From Desulfovibrio sp. A2 (GTDB lineage: Bacteria; Desulfobacterota; Desulfovibrionia; Desulfovibrionales; Desulfovibrionaceae), in contig NZ_AGFG01000019.1 in the NCBI RefSeq assembly GCF_000226255.1, positions 1 to 64,000 on the forward strand: DNA of 64,000 bases, given 5' to 3'. Below are positions 8,440-18,054 of the stretch, one piece after another (the first letter of the stretch is position 1; each line of letters opens with the position of its first letter). Below the pieces are notes generated by a model that worked only from the letters and a program-made list of their open reading frames with translations, had not been told where the DNA came from and did no database searches. Position numbers and translations under genes: made by a program.

Positions 8440-8747
8440 GCGACACCATCACCCCCGCCGAACTCGAGAACCTGCGCGACGGCGACACACTGCTGCTCGA
8501 CGTGCGCCGCAAGAGCGACAAGGACGCTGCTCCGGAAACCATACCCGGCGCGGTCTGGCGCGATCCCGAACAGGTTGCCCAATGGGCGGCCGACATCCCG
8601 TCCGGCGCGAAACCCGTGCTTTTCTGCGTGCGGGGCGGTTCCGTAAGCAGGTCAACCCTCGACGCGCTGAAGGAACGGGGCATCGCCGCCCGCTTCATAG
8701 AAGGCGGCATCGAAGCGTGGAAGGCGGCCACGCAGGGCGGAAAATAG
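8436..8747 (+). CDS. Rhodanese-like domain protein
   Basis: This is a single rhodanese domain of 103 aa. The active-site loop CVRGGS has its Cys at residue 64, and the domain starts with ITPAEL and LLLDVRRKSD as in other rhodaneses. Such proteins carry a persulfide (or perselenide or arsenate-type substrate) on the Cys. The ATG overlaps the stop of the PEP-synthase-like gene (ATGA), so translation is coupled and the two products probably work together. A ggag ribosome site lies just upstream. Its substrate is unknown; association with an arsenic- or selenium-related methyltransferase is an inference from position. Confidence 0.88.
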   Translation: MSDTITPAELENLRDGDTLLLDVRRKSDKDAAPETIPGAVWRDPEQVAQWAADIPSGAKPVLFCVRGGSVSRSTLDALKERGIAARFIEGGIEAWKAATQGGK

Positions 8748-8794
8748 CCAACCGCTTCGCCCCTTGGCCAGACAACGTGCCGTCACAACGAATC

Positions 8795-8833
8795 GGGCGG
8801 CGGATTCCCCGTTTTTCGAGGAACCCGCCGCCC
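8795..8833. terminator. Hairpin between convergent genes
   Basis: Arms 8795-8808 and 8820-8833 pair at 13 of 14 positions around an 11-nt loop. It lies between the rhodanese gene and the convergent gatB and could stop transcription from both sides, though neither side has a long T run. Confidence 0.5.
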
Positions 8834-8859
8834 GTGGCGTCATCACATATGCCGGGCTA

Positions 8860-10290
8860 TCAGCCCAGCTTCTTCTGCAGCAGTTCGGTAACCAGGGCCG
8901 GGTTGGCCTTGCCCTTGGTCTTGCGCATGATCTGCCCCATGAAGAAGCTGATCAGCTTGGTCTTGCCGCCCTTGTAGGCCTCCACCTCGGCCGGGTTTTC
9001 GGCGATGGCCTCGTCCACGGCGGTCTCGATGGCGGAGGTGTCGGAAATCTGCACCAGACCGCGCTCCTTCACGAAGGCCTCGGGCATGGCTCCGCTTTCC
9101 AGCAACTCGCCGAAGATGTCGTTGGCGATCTTGGCGCTGATCAGCCCCGCCTCGACGATGCGCACCAGTTCGCCCAGCGCTTCCGGACGCATGGCGATGG
9201 CGTCCACGGTCACCGCGCGCTGGTTCAGTTCGCGCAGCAGCGCGCCCTGCATCATGTTGGACACCTTCTTGGGCTGGCCGCAGACCGCCGTGGCCGCCTC
9301 GAAGAAGTCGGCCAGCGCCCTGTCCGCCGTAAGCACCTCGGCGTCCTGTTCGGACAGGCCGTGCTGTTCCATGAGCCGGGCGCGGCGGGCCTGCGGCAGT
9401 TCCGGCAGATCGGCGCGCCAGCGGGCCAGGTCTTCCGCCGCGATGCGCACGGGCATCAGGTCCGGATCGGGGAAGTAGCGGTAGTCGTGGGCTTCTTCCT
9501 TGCCGCGCATGGACACGGTGACGTTCTTCACCGCGTCGTACAGGCGGGTTTCCTGCACCACGGCGTCGCCGTCCTCCAGCACGTCCTGCTGGCGGGCGAT
9601 TTCGTACTCGATGGCCCGCTGCACGTTACGGAACGAGTTCAGGTTCTTCAGTTCCGCGCGGGTGCCGAATTCCTGCTGTCCCTTCGGGCGGATGGACACG
9701 TTGGCGTCGCAGCGAAAGCTGCCCTCCTCCATGTTGCCGTCGCACACGCCAAGGTACACCACGATGGCGTGCAGGGCCTTCAGGTAGGCCACGGCTTCTT
9801 CCGCGCTGCGCATGTCCGGTTCGCTGACGATCTCGATGAGCGGCACGCCCGAGCGGTTCAGGTCCACGTAGCTGGCGTTGTCGCCCGCCGAGTGGATGTT
9901 CTTGCCCGCGTCGTCCTCCATGTGGATGCGCGTGATGCCGATGCGGCGCGTCTGGCCGTTCACCGTGATGTCCAGGTGGCCGTGTTCGCAGATGGGCGTC
10001 TCGAACTGGGATATCTGGTAGCCCTTGGGCAGGTCCGGGTAGAAATAGTTCTTGCGCGCGAACACCGAAACCGGGTTCACCGTGCAGTTCACGGCCATGC
10101 CCATGCGGGCGGCGTATTCCACGGCGCGGGCGTTGGGCACCGGCAGCACGCCGGGCATGCCGGAGCACACTTCGCACACGTTGGTGTTGGGGGCCGCCCC
10201 GAACGCGGTGGAACAGGAACAGAACAGCTTGGACCGCGTGCGCAACTGGGCGTGCACTTCCAGCCCGATGACGGCTTCATACAAGGCCAT
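8860..10290 (-). CDS. gatB: Asp/Glu-tRNA(Asn/Gln) amidotransferase subunit B
   Basis: GatB is the tRNA-binding kinase subunit of GatCAB, which converts Glu-tRNA(Gln) or Asp-tRNA(Asn) to the amide form. The 476-aa length is standard. It starts [21 protein letters not shown], has the family signature [17 protein letters not shown] near residues 140-160 and the C-terminal YqeY-like helical domain ending in [14 protein letters not shown]. The gatA and gatC genes are not in the window. It is last in a minus-strand series after nadK, the ARMT1-like gene and the DUF4254 gene, with a 164-base hairpin-rich gap in front of it, so it may have its own promoter. Confidence 0.97.
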   Translation of the reverse strand: MALYEAVIGLEVHAQLRTRSKLFCSCSTAFGAAPNTNVCEVCSGMPGVLPVPNARAVEYAARMGMAVNCTVNPVSVFARKNYFYPDLPKGYQISQFETPICEHGHLDITVNGQTRRIGITRIHMEDDAGKNIHSAGDNASYVDLNRSGVPLIEIVSEPDMRSAEEAVAYLKALHAIVVYLGVCDGNMEEGSFRCDANVSIRPKGQQEFGTRAELKNLNSFRNVQRAIEYEIARQQDVLEDGDAVVQETRLYDAVKNVTVSMRGKEEAHDYRYFPDPDLMPVRIAAEDLARWRADLPELPQARRARLMEQHGLSEQDAEVLTADRALADFFEAATAVCGQPKKVSNMMQGALLRELNQRAVTVDAIAMRPEALGELVRIVEAGLISAKIANDIFGELLESGAMPEAFVKERGLVQISDTSAIETAVDEAIAENPAEVEAYKGGKTKLISFFMGQIMRKTKGKANPALVTELLQKKLG

Positions 10291-10364
10291 GACGAATCTC
10301 CTGAACTGCTTGCCTTGCGGCGCGATAACCGATGGCGTTTTTTACGCCTCCGGCGGGCAGGGGG

Positions 10365-10442
10365 CGGGCCCTCCTGCCCCCCCCTTTATGGGGTCAAGGG
10401 GACGCGGTCCCCTTGCGGGGGGCCGGGGGGCAGCGCCCCCCG
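10365..10442. repeat. G/C-run palindromic intergenic element
   Basis: This stretch between the DUF4254 gene and gatB consists of nested G-run/C-run palindromes, including a perfect 9-bp stem CAAGGGGAC-gcg-GTCCCCTTG and a GGGGGGCAGCGCCCCCC block. Such elements occur between genes in many GC-rich genomes, including Desulfovibrio, and can act as terminator or RNA-stability structures. Confidence 0.5.
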
Positions 10443-10454
10443 TTCACACAACTC

Positions 10455-11117
10455 CTACCCCTTCACGTGCTTGTACAACTCGGGGTTGAGGCTGGGATCG
10501 TTGTACATCTTGAACTGGTAGTAGGCCTTGGGCTGCTTGCGCCCGTCGAGGAACTCGGCGGCCAGGTCCAGCACGGCCTGGGCCAGGTCGACGCGCTGCT
10601 CGCGCAGCACGGCCAGCTTGGCGGCGCAGCGTTCGCGGTGGTCGGGCGCGGCGTCGGCGCGTTCGGCCTGTTCTTCCATGTGGAAGACCTTCAGGCTGAG
10701 AATGGACAAGCGGTCCACGGCCATGCCCAGCGACTCGGTGTTGTGGCGCGGGCGCTCACCGGGGGCGGGCGCGGGCAGCAGCGGGCGCAGCAGCGCCACC
10801 AGGCAGGCGTCCACCTTTTCCATGTAGTCGTTGCGGCGCTGGTTCAGGCCGTCGATGGTGCGCTTGCACTCGGCGATGACATCCGGCCCCACGTCGGTGC
10901 GACGGGCGGTGTCCTCCACGTGCCACAGGCGGAAGTTCATCAGGTGCTGGGCCAGCACCAGCCGGTGCAGCAGCGCGGCGTCGGCCACGGCATCCGGGGC
11001 TTCGGGTGCGGGCTCGTGCGCCGGGGGTTCGGCCACGTGCCAAGCGGCGGTGGCCTTGTGCTGGGCGTCGAAACAATCCGTGAGCAGCGCGGCCACGGCA
11101 TGGGGAGTCTGCATCAT
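10455..11117 (-). CDS. DUF4254 family protein
   Basis: This is a 220-aa soluble, helix-rich protein that I place in DUF4254 by its conserved core: LHRLVLAQHLMNFRLWHVEDTARR, ECKRTIDGLNQRRNDYMEKVD and NTESLGMAVDRLSILSLKVFHM. No catalytic motif or membrane segment is visible. DUF4254 genes are often found near LPS glycosyltransferases, and gmhA and GT genes are present in this window, so a role linked to envelope polysaccharide is possible but unproven. It lies 18 bases after the ARMT1-like gene and is probably co-transcribed. An aagga site precedes two ATG codons (11117 and 11114); the second has the better spacing. Confidence 0.8.
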   Translation of the reverse strand: MMQTPHAVAALLTDCFDAQHKATAAWHVAEPPAHEPAPEAPDAVADAALLHRLVLAQHLMNFRLWHVEDTARRTDVGPDVIAECKRTIDGLNQRRNDYMEKVDACLVALLRPLLPAPAPGERPRHNTESLGMAVDRLSILSLKVFHMEEQAERADAAPDHRERCAAKLAVLREQRVDLAQAVLDLAAEFLDGRKQPKAYYQFKMYNDPSLNPELYKHVKG

Positions 11118-11135
11118 GTATCCTTGAAGGCTGGG

Positions 11136-12881
11136 TTAACCGCTGATGCCCACGTCGAAGTACTTGCCCACGCCGTATTCGCGGCGGCGGAAGAAGTTGT
11201 CCGGCGACGGGCCGATGATCTGGAGTTCGCGGTGCTTCTTCTGCATGTCGAGGGCGATCTGCATTTCCTTGGTGCAGCCGGTGGAGTACGTGGCGTCCTT
11301 GCCCGACCACGCCGAGGGCACCTTGCGTTCCTGCAGCGCGAAGCTCGTCTCTATATCCTCAACGGTCTGGAAACGCCAGATGTCGATGAGCCCGCTGCGC
11401 TGCACCCGCTCCCACATGAACATCAGGTCGTCGCCGTCCATGCCTTCCTCGAAGTGCTCGGCGGGGTTGACGATGAAGGTGGTGTCCAGCTTCTCGCGCA
11501 GGTGCCGCACGAAGGCGTCCACCACGGCGATGGCGGTCTTGGTCTGGCCGGGAATGGAGCCGATGATGCAACTGTAGAACATCACCGCCTTGCCCCCCTG
11601 GCGCGCCGCGCGCATGGCCTCGATGATCTCGGCCGCCTTGCCTGCCAGGTCCTTTTCGGTGAACTTGCGCACCCCGGTCGCGCGGGGCTTGCAGACGATG
11701 TTGCACTGCCCGTCGTCCTCGCCCCAGAAGCACACGATGTCGCGGGTGAACTGGTGGCTGGTGCGCAGAAAGATGTTGTCGGCGCGCCAGCCCTTGGCCA
11801 TGACCACGTCGCACTCCTTCCAGGACCGGGCAAAGGTGACGCTGGCGCGGTACAGGTTCAGCCGTTCGCGCGTGCCGTCGGAAATGACCACGAAGCGGTG
11901 CTCGCGCAGGTGGCGCAGCAGGTCGTTCTTGCTCACCCTGTCGTCATGCAGCACGAAGGCGGACTCCATCTCCTCCTTCAGCGTGGGGTCGGACTCCACG
12001 TCCCAAATCACCGGCGCGTAGAAGAAGAAGCCCTCCTTCAGGGCCAGCACCACCTGGTGCCCCATGCGCAGCAGCACCTTGACGATGGCGAGGTCGAACA
12101 TGACGCCGCCGTCACCGTCGCACAGATACAGGATCTTCTTGCGGGGCTCGGTTTCCGGGCCGAACAGCAGGCGCAACTGGGCCGAAGGTTCGCCCACCGA
12201 TTCCAGGGCCTTCTCCACCTCCAGCGGCGAGGGCGGGCATTCCAGCCACTGGCGGCCGTGCATGGCCACGTGCAGCAGCCGCACCAGTTCGGTCAGGTCC
12301 AGTTCCCAGCGCATGTCCACGATGTCGCGGTGCGGGTCCAGCGTGGCCGGGGGGCGGCGCAGCAACCGCTGCAACGCGGGGTCCTGCAGCAGGGCGCGGG
12401 CCTTGCGGTTGGCGGCCTGCTTGCGGCCCACCCACGGGTCTTCCTGGCCGGACTGGGTAAGCACGATGCTGGTCAACCGCTTGACCACCCGCGAGGGGAT
12501 GGTGGTGTGCTGGCTGATGTGCAGGCGAAAGCGATGGCGGCAGTACTGCATGATGCGCCGCTTGACCTGCTTTTCGATGTGCGTGGCGCTGCGCACCAGG
12601 CGCATGATGATGCGCCACGCGCGGTTGTACTGCTTCTGCAGATCCCGCGGCGTCTCTGGCGCGCACATGAGGCGGAATGTTTCGTCCGAACAGGGCACGT
12701 AGATCTGGTCATCGGCCAGCGCCACCATGAAGCGCAACTGCTCCGGCGTGGCGATGAGCGTGGGGTTCATGAGGTGTTCGAGATTGTTCTCGGTCATGAA
12801 ATTGTAGACCCACGCGTCGAAATAGGGGTCCTTGCGCAGGCGGATGTCCCTGACGGCGTCGAACTCGGGCAGCTTTCGCAT
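11136..12881 (-). CDS. ARMT1/DUF89-like protein (putative damage-control phosphatase)
   Basis: The product is about 581 aa. The C-terminal half resembles the ARMT1/DUF89 metal-dependent phosphatase fold: KILYLCDGDGGVMFDLAIVK corresponds to the family's Asp-rich strand with D-x-x-G-E-x-x-x-D, LRHLREHRFVVISDGT and SWKECDVVMAKGWRADN follow in the usual order. The N-terminal ~240 residues are basic and helical and not recognised. Known DUF89 proteins remove phosphate from damaged or excess sugar phosphates and cofactors. The start MRKLPEFDAV (12881) has a gagg site; codons further upstream give low-complexity sequence. It sits between nadK and the DUF4254 gene. The family call is moderately sure; the substrate is unknown. 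Confidence 0.72.
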   Translation of the reverse strand: MRKLPEFDAVRDIRLRKDPYFDAWVYNFMTENNLEHLMNPTLIATPEQLRFMVALADDQIYVPCSDETFRLMCAPETPRDLQKQYNRAWRIIMRLVRSATHIEKQVKRRIMQYCRHRFRLHISQHTTIPSRVVKRLTSIVLTQSGQEDPWVGRKQAANRKARALLQDPALQRLLRRPPATLDPHRDIVDMRWELDLTELVRLLHVAMHGRQWLECPPSPLEVEKALESVGEPSAQLRLLFGPETEPRKKILYLCDGDGGVMFDLAIVKVLLRMGHQVVLALKEGFFFYAPVIWDVESDPTLKEEMESAFVLHDDRVSKNDLLRHLREHRFVVISDGTRERLNLYRASVTFARSWKECDVVMAKGWRADNIFLRTSHQFTRDIVCFWGEDDGQCNIVCKPRATGVRKFTEKDLAGKAAEIIEAMRAARQGGKAVMFYSCIIGSIPGQTKTAIAVVDAFVRHLREKLDTTFIVNPAEHFEEGMDGDDLMFMWERVQRSGLIDIWRFQTVEDIETSFALQERKVPSAWSGKDATYSTGCTKEMQIALDMQKKHRELQIIGPSPDNFFRRREYGVGKYFDVGISG

Positions 12882-13013
12882 GGCGACCTCGTGTCGGCGT
12901 GCCGGGTGGCATGGCGGTGCGGCCCCCCGGCAAAGGGCCGACGCGGAGAACGGGGCGGGCGGAATATGCGTGCGGACCACGGACGGGCCGGGGCACGATC
13001 AGCGGGCCGGGCG

Positions 13014-13865
13014 CTAAGCCTGATCCTTGATGAACCCCTTGGCCTTCAGCTTGCGGTAGTACGAAAGTTCTTCGATGGCGGCGAACAGCATGCCGCCGGG
13101 CGCGCGTTCCACGTGCACCACGTCGCCCGCGCGCAGGGCGTAGCCTTCCTGCCCGTCCTGGGTCAGGTAGACGTCGGTGGTGCGCTCGCGTACCGCCACG
13201 GAAAGCCGGGCCTCGCCGGGCAGCACCAGCGGCAACAGGTTGTTCAGGAACGGGCAGATGGGCGTCACCGTGTACACGTGCAACTGCGGGTGCACCAGCG
13301 GCCCCCGCGCGGACACGGAATACCCCGTGGCCCCGGTGGGGGTGGAAACGATAAGCCCGTCGGCACGCAGTTCGCCCAGCCGTTCCTGGCCCACGCGCAG
13401 GTCCAGGTTGATGACCCGCGCGAGAATCCCGCGATTGATGACCACGTCGTTCACCGCGCCGCCGGAATGCACCGTGCGGCCGTCGCGCTCCACGTGAAAG
13501 GACAGGGCCAGCCGTTCCTGCACGGTAACGCCGCCGGACAGCAGCCGTTCCAGGCTGGCTTCCCAGCGGGTGGCGGACACCTCGGCCAGAAAGCCCACCT
13601 TGCCCAGGTTCACGCCCAGCAGCGGCACCCCGGTGCCCAGCAACCGCCGGGCCACGCCAAGGATGGTGCCGTCGCCCCCAAGCACCAGGGCCAGGTTGCA
13701 TTCCTGCCCGGCCACGGCCTGGGACACGGCGTCGCCCGTGTTCTCCACCACGCGCGCCGCAAGGCCGCGCGCGGCGAACCAGGCGCGCATGCGCTCGCCA
13801 AGGGCCTCCGCCTCGCGGTGGCCCGACTTGGTGACGATGAGAATGGAACGAAGCGCGGTGTGCAT
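13014..13865 (-). CDS. nadK: NAD kinase
   Basis: NadK phosphorylates NAD to NADP. The 283-aa product has the catalytic GGDGT motif (LVLGGDGTILG, near residue 63), the NLGKVGFLAEV strand, the NDVVINRG motif that binds nicotinamide ribose, and the Gly-rich STPTGATGYS loop. It is transcribed divergently from gmhA. The ARMT1-like, DUF4254 and gatB genes lie downstream on the same strand; the 132-base gap to the ARMT1-like gene leaves open whether they form one transcript. Confidence 0.96.
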   Translation of the reverse strand: MHTALRSILIVTKSGHREAEALGERMRAWFAARGLAARVVENTGDAVSQAVAGQECNLALVLGGDGTILGVARRLLGTGVPLLGVNLGKVGFLAEVSATRWEASLERLLSGGVTVQERLALSFHVERDGRTVHSGGAVNDVVINRGILARVINLDLRVGQERLGELRADGLIVSTPTGATGYSVSARGPLVHPQLHVYTVTPICPFLNNLLPLVLPGEARLSVAVRERTTDVYLTQDGQEGYALRAGDVVHVERAPGGMLFAAIEELSYYRKLKAKGFIKDQA

Positions 13866-13945
13866 GGAGTGTTCCTAGAGGAAACGGCCCGCGCCTTCAA
13901 GGAATAACCGTGAAGGACGGCGCGGCGGAGCCCCGTCTTGCGGGC

Positions 13946-13970
13946 GGGCAGGGTGGCCCACACCCTGCCC
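13946..13970. terminator. Hairpin in the nadK-gmhA divergent region
   Basis: A perfect 10-bp stem (gggcagggtg, 13946-13955, with caccctgccc, 13961-13970) encloses a 5-nt loop in the region between nadK and gmhA. There is no T run, so its role may be structural rather than termination. Confidence 0.35.
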
Positions 13971-14017
13971 GCGTCCGGACTTCGCGGCAGTCACGGGCGT
14001 TACGGGCGCGCCCACGG

Positions 14018-14044
14018 TTGTCACATGCGGCCATTTGGTATACT
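14018..14044 (+). promoter_or_regulatory. Candidate promoter of gmhA
   Basis: An extended -10 element (tg-g-TATACT, hexamer 14039-14044) is preceded by TTGTCA (14018-14023) at 15 bp. Transcription from it would give a leader of about 58 nt before the gmhA ATG at 14109. Confidence 0.5.
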
Positions 14045-14108
14045 GCCGAGTGGTTCCGCAACTTCCACGGGCAGCCCGCAGGCCCGCCGCAGAGGTATCC
14101 ACCGCTCC

Positions 14109-14735
14109 ATGACCGACACCGCCCGTCAGATCGTGCTCGAACACGCCACCGAAGGCGCGAAGCTTCGCGAACGCTATTTCCAGCAGAACGCCGAGCGCGT
14201 GGTGGAACTGGCCCTGCAGATGGCCCTCACCCTGGCGCGGGGCCGCAAGATACTGTTCTGCGGCAACGGCGGCAGCGCCGCCGACGCTCAGCACCTGGCC
14301 GCCGAATTCGTGAACCGGTTCATGATGGAGCGCCCGCCCCTGCCCGCGCTGGCCTTGACCACCGACACCTCGATACTTACCGCCATAGGCAACGACTACG
14401 GCTTCGAGCAGGTGTTCCTGAAACAGGTGCAGGCGCTGGGCCAGCCCGGCGACATGCTGGTGGGCATTTCCACATCCGGCAACAGCCCCAACGTGGTGCT
14501 GGCGCTAAAGGCCGCGCGCGACAAGGGCATGGCCACCGTGGGCATGACCGGGCGCGGCGGCGGCGAAATGGCCCCGCTGTGCGACTACCTGCTGGACGTT
14601 TCCGACCGGCGCACCCCGCTGGTGCAGGAAATCCACATCACCGTGGGGCACCTGCTGTGCCAGCTGACCGACCATTTCCTGTTCGAGAACGTGCTGGCCC
14701 TGCAACCGCATCTGGAAGGCCAGACGCCGGGCTAG
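14109..14735 (+). CDS. gmhA: Sedoheptulose-7-phosphate isomerase GmhA
   Basis: GmhA converts sedoheptulose 7-phosphate to D-glycero-D-manno-heptose 7-phosphate, the first step to the ADP-heptose of LPS inner core. The 208-aa product is one SIS domain with CGNGGSAADAQHLAAEFVNRF near residues 46-66, the phosphate-binding ISTSGNSPNVV loop and EIHITVGHLLCQ near the C-terminus, which carry the zinc and substrate residues of GmhA. I chose the ATG at 14109 (MTDTARQIV) because the residues read from further upstream are not SIS-like. It heads a plus-strand group with the FmdB and hemC genes. Confidence 0.93.
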   Translation: MTDTARQIVLEHATEGAKLRERYFQQNAERVVELALQMALTLARGRKILFCGNGGSAADAQHLAAEFVNRFMMERPPLPALALTTDTSILTAIGNDYGFEQVFLKQVQALGQPGDMLVGISTSGNSPNVVLALKAARDKGMATVGMTGRGGGEMAPLCDYLLDVSDRRTPLVQEIHITVGHLLCQLTDHFLFENVLALQPHLEGQTPG

Positions 14736-14911
14736 GCCACATGAGGAGACTCGCGGGCAGGGTGTCCGGCCAGCGCGGCGCGATGCCGCACCGGCCCGGC
14801 CCCCGGCCCGCCTGAACATATTCCGCCCCGCGCGCACGGCCCCGCATGGTACGGGGCCTTCCTGCGACACGGCGGGGCAGCCTTTCGCACCGCCTTGGAG
14901 GAGACCGCATC

Positions 14912-15148
14912 ATGCCCATCTTTGAATACGAATGCACCGCCTGCGGCAAGAAGTTCGAAGAACTCGTCTTCGGCGACGACGTGCCGCCCTGCCCCGCCTG
15001 CGGTTCCGCCCGCACCGAAAAGCAGCTGTCCTGCGCCTGCTTCAAGATGCCCGCGCCCTCGCGCGTGGGGCAGACCGTGACCTTCCCCAAGTCCAACCGC
15101 AGCGGCTGCTCCGGGTGTTCGGGGGGCAACTGCTCCACGTGCGGCTAG
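14912..15148 (+). CDS. FmdB-family zinc ribbon protein
   Basis: This 78-aa protein begins [20 protein letters not shown], the hallmark of the FmdB putative regulatory family. Two CxxC knuckles (CTAC near residue 10 and CPAC near residue 28) form the zinc ribbon. The tail is very rich in Gly, Ser and Cys ([14 protein letters not shown]), as in many family members. A clear ggagga site lies 8 bases before the ATG. The molecular role of the family is not established. Confidence 0.93.
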   Translation: MPIFEYECTACGKKFEELVFGDDVPPCPACGSARTEKQLSCACFKMPAPSRVGQTVTFPKSNRSGCSGCSGGNCSTCG

Positions 15149-15221
15149 CGGTTGCATCCGGATTGTCCTTTCGTCCGCTGGCGCACGCCCACGATTTCAT
15201 CCTCTCACAGCACCCAACCAC

Positions 15222-16175
15222 ATGAAGAAACTCGTCATCGCCACCCGAGGCAGCAAGCTGGCCCTGTGGCAGGCCGAACACATCAAGTCCTGCATCGAGG
15301 GCAAGCACCCCGGCGTTTCCGTGGAACTGCTGGTGCTGAAGACCCGGGGCGACATCATCCTCGACGTGCCGCTGGCCAAGGTGGGCGGCAAGGGCCTGTT
15401 CGTGAAGGAAATCGAGGAAGCCCTGCTGGACGGCCGGGCCGACCTTGCCGTGCACAGCATGAAGGACGTGCCCATGGAACTGCCGGAAGGGCTGGTGCTG
15501 GGCATCATTCCCGAGCGCGAGGAACCTTCCGACACCTTCCTTTCCGTGCACCACGCATCCCTGGCCGCCCTGCCCCACGGAGCCACCGTGGGCACCAGCA
15601 GCCTGCGCCGCCAATCGCAGCTGCTGGCCCTGCGCCCGGACCTGAACGTGGTCTCCCTGCGCGGCAACGTGGACACCCGTCTGCGCAAGCTTTCCGAGGG
15701 CCAGTTCGACGCCATCATCATGGCCACCGCCGGCATGAAGCGCCTTGGCCTTTCCGCTCCCAAGAGCGAGGTGCTGGGTCCGCCCGCCTTCCTGCCCGCC
15801 GTGGGCCAGGGCGCGCTGGGCATAGAATTCCGGGCCGACCGGGCCGACCTGCATGATCTGCTGGCCTTCCTGGAGCACACCCCCACCCGCATCCGGGTGG
15901 AGGCCGAGCGCGGCTTCCTGGCCGGGTTGCAGGGCGGCTGCCAGGTGCCCATCGCCGGGCACGCCGTGATGACCGGCAACGACACCTTTACCCTTGAAGG
16001 CCTGGTGGCCGACCTGACCGGCACGCGGGTTATCCGCCGCACCATGAACGGCAAAAGCGCCCCTGATGGCGCGCAGGCCCGCACGGTCGGCTTGGACCTT
16101 GCCGCGCAACTGGTGGCCGATGGCGCGGGGGCGATCCTGGCCGAGGTGTATGGCAACGGCGAGGCCGTGAACTAG
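15222..16175 (+). CDS. hemC: Hydroxymethylbilane synthase (porphobilinogen deaminase)
   Basis: HemC joins four porphobilinogens into hydroxymethylbilane in tetrapyrrole synthesis, which in this group feeds siroheme, haem and cobalamin. The 317-aa product is full length: it starts [18 protein letters not shown], has [22 protein letters not shown] and [12 protein letters not shown], and its dipyrromethane-cofactor Cys is residue 240 ([13 protein letters not shown]). It lies 73 bases after the FmdB gene and ends at a strong terminator. No clear ribosome site precedes the ATG. Confidence 0.97.
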   Translation: MKKLVIATRGSKLALWQAEHIKSCIEGKHPGVSVELLVLKTRGDIILDVPLAKVGGKGLFVKEIEEALLDGRADLAVHSMKDVPMELPEGLVLGIIPEREEPSDTFLSVHHASLAALPHGATVGTSSLRRQSQLLALRPDLNVVSLRGNVDTRLRKLSEGQFDAIIMATAGMKRLGLSAPKSEVLGPPAFLPAVGQGALGIEFRADRADLHDLLAFLEHTPTRIRVEAERGFLAGLQGGCQVPIAGHAVMTGNDTFTLEGLVADLTGTRVIRRTMNGKSAPDGAQARTVGLDLAAQLVADGAGAILAEVYGNGEAVN

Positions 16176-16204
16176 ACGTTTCCCCGCATTTCCACGGAAC
16201 GACA

Positions 16205-16247
16205 CGGGCCGCCCCTCCTGTACGGAAGGGCGGCCCGCTTTCATTCT
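16205..16247. terminator. Strong terminator after hemC
   Basis: Arms 16205-16218 and 16224-16237 form 10 bp, one mismatch and 3 bp around a 5-nt loop, followed by the T-rich ctttcattctt. It separates hemC from the convergent chemoreceptor gene. Confidence 0.8.
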
Positions 16248-16271
16248 TCCCTGGCCTCGTGACGCGGGCGG

Positions 16272-18050
16272 TTACCCGGCCTTCATCTCGTCCACCAGGC
16301 GTTTCAGCACCTGGGCCTGCTCTGCCAGCGCGGACACCGCCCGCGCCGATTCGCGCATGGCCTGCGCCGTCTCGCCAGAAATGGTGCTGACCTGCTCCAC
16401 CGCGTGGTTGATCTCCTCGCTGGCCGAGGACTGCTGCTCCGAGGCCGTGGCGATGGACCGCACCTGGTCGCTGGCCGTTTCCACCAGCCGCACGATCTCG
16501 CCCAGCGCCTCGCCCGATTCGCGCACCAGCAGCGTGGCCTCTTCGATGCCCAGCACCGAGCGGTCCACGTTCTCCATGTTCTTGCGGGTGCCCTGCTGCA
16601 CCCCCCGGATGGAATCGCCCACCTGCACGGTGGCCTGCATGGTCTTTTCCGCCAGCTTGCGCACCTCGTCGGCCACCACGGCAAAGCCGCGCCCGGCGTC
16701 ACCGGCCCGCGCGGCCTCGATGGCCGCGTTCAGCGCCAGCAGGTTGGTCTGGTCGGCGATGTCGCTGATCACGTTCATGATCTGGCCGATGGCCTCCGCC
16801 TGGCGCCCCAGGTCTTCCATGTCGGTCTTGAGGTCCATCGACTGCCGCCGCACGCCGTCAATGGTGCCCACCACCCGTTCCACCAGTTCGGCCCCGCGCG
16901 CGGCCTTGGCCTTGGCGGCGTCGGAAACCTCGGCCGTGTTCCCGGCGTTGCGGGCCACCTCCAGCACGCTGGCGTTCATTTCCTCCATGGCCGTGGCCGT
17001 CTCGGAGACGCGCTTGGCCTGCTCCTCCGCGCCCCGGTCGGCCTGCTCGATCTGTGCCGAAAGCTCCTCGGACGCGGAAGACACCACCTCCACCGCGCCT
17101 TCCACCCGCGCGGCGGCCTGCAACATGCCCTCGCGCTTGGCGCTTTCCGCTTGTTTGCGGGCCTCTTCCGCCTCGCGCATGGCCACCAGGGCTTCCTGCT
17201 CCTTGCGGGCAGCCTGCTCGCTCTTGTCCTCGGCCTCGGCGATCTTCTGCTTCAGCGTGTCCACCATCACCCGCAATGCGTCGGCCAGCGCGCCGATCTC
17301 GTCGCGCCCGCGCACGGCGAGTTCGGCGTTCAGGTTGCCGCCCGCCACCAACTGCGCGAACGACACCGCGCCGCCCAGCGGCAGGGTGATGGAGCGGGAA
17401 ATGAGAATGCCGAACAGCAGCGACAGCAGCGGCGCGCCGATGGCGAGGCCGATGGCCGTGTTGTGGGCCACGCGGGCGTCTGCCGCGCTTGCGGCGCGGG
17501 CCGCACGGGCCTCCGCGCGCACGGTTGCCTGCACGGCGGCGGCGGCTTCCGCCAGCCGGGCGTTGGCCTGCACCCCCTTGCCGATGACGAGGTCCGCGGC
17601 CTTGGCCTGCTTGTCGTCATTGGCGATGTCCCGTTCCCACTCCTGGATGGACGACATGATCTCGTCGTTGATGGCGCGCACCTGCTCCAGCGTGGTGTTG
17701 AAGGTCGCCCACTTTTCCTTCACGGCGGGCGACAGGTCTATCCGCTCCATCTCGGCCCTGGCCTTGGCGATGGCCTCGCGGGCCAGGCGGATGTCCTCGC
17801 GCTGGCGATCGCGTTCCGTGGCCGAAAGGCGTTCCATCATCAGGGTGCGCTGGGCCACCACGATGCCGCGCATGGCCAGTTCGATGCTGCCCGTATGGGC
17901 CACCGCGGGCAGCATTTCCTCGTTGACCTCGCGCAGGCTTTCCCCCGCGTTCTCGATGGCGAAATACCCGGAACCGGCCGTGATCAGCGTGAGCACGGCC
18001 ACGAAGATGAAGCCCAGAATCAAACGGATGCTGACGCGAACGTTGTTCAC
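16272..18050 (-). CDS. Methyl-accepting chemotaxis protein
   Basis: This 592-aa receptor starts at a GTG with aaggag eight bases upstream. A first membrane helix (~residues 10-30) is followed by a four-helix-bundle type periplasmic region (~31-190), a second helix (~191-215), a HAMP domain (~215-270) and a long cytoplasmic coiled-coil signalling domain. The conserved hairpin tip is present: [30 protein letters not shown] and [16 protein letters not shown]. It would pass signals to CheA/CheW; a CheA-like gene is at the far right end of the window. No C-terminal CheR-binding pentapeptide is present. The ligand is unknown. Confidence 0.94.
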   Translation of the reverse strand: MNNVRVSIRLILGFIFVAVLTLITAGSGYFAIENAGESLREVNEEMLPAVAHTGSIELAMRGIVVAQRTLMMERLSATERDRQREDIRLAREAIAKARAEMERIDLSPAVKEKWATFNTTLEQVRAINDEIMSSIQEWERDIANDDKQAKAADLVIGKGVQANARLAEAAAAVQATVRAEARAARAASAADARVAHNTAIGLAIGAPLLSLLFGILISRSITLPLGGAVSFAQLVAGGNLNAELAVRGRDEIGALADALRVMVDTLKQKIAEAEDKSEQAARKEQEALVAMREAEEARKQAESAKREGMLQAAARVEGAVEVVSSASEELSAQIEQADRGAEEQAKRVSETATAMEEMNASVLEVARNAGNTAEVSDAAKAKAARGAELVERVVGTIDGVRRQSMDLKTDMEDLGRQAEAIGQIMNVISDIADQTNLLALNAAIEAARAGDAGRGFAVVADEVRKLAEKTMQATVQVGDSIRGVQQGTRKNMENVDRSVLGIEEATLLVRESGEALGEIVRLVETASDQVRSIATASEQQSSASEEINHAVEQVSTISGETAQAMRESARAVSALAEQAQVLKRLVDEMKAG

Positions 18051-18054
18051 GAGG

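Noticed and set aside
10332..13907. Open frame of about 1190 codons on the plus strand across DUF4254, ARMT1-like and nadK genes
   Set aside because: It is antisense to three genes with recognisable motifs and has no domain or ribosome site.
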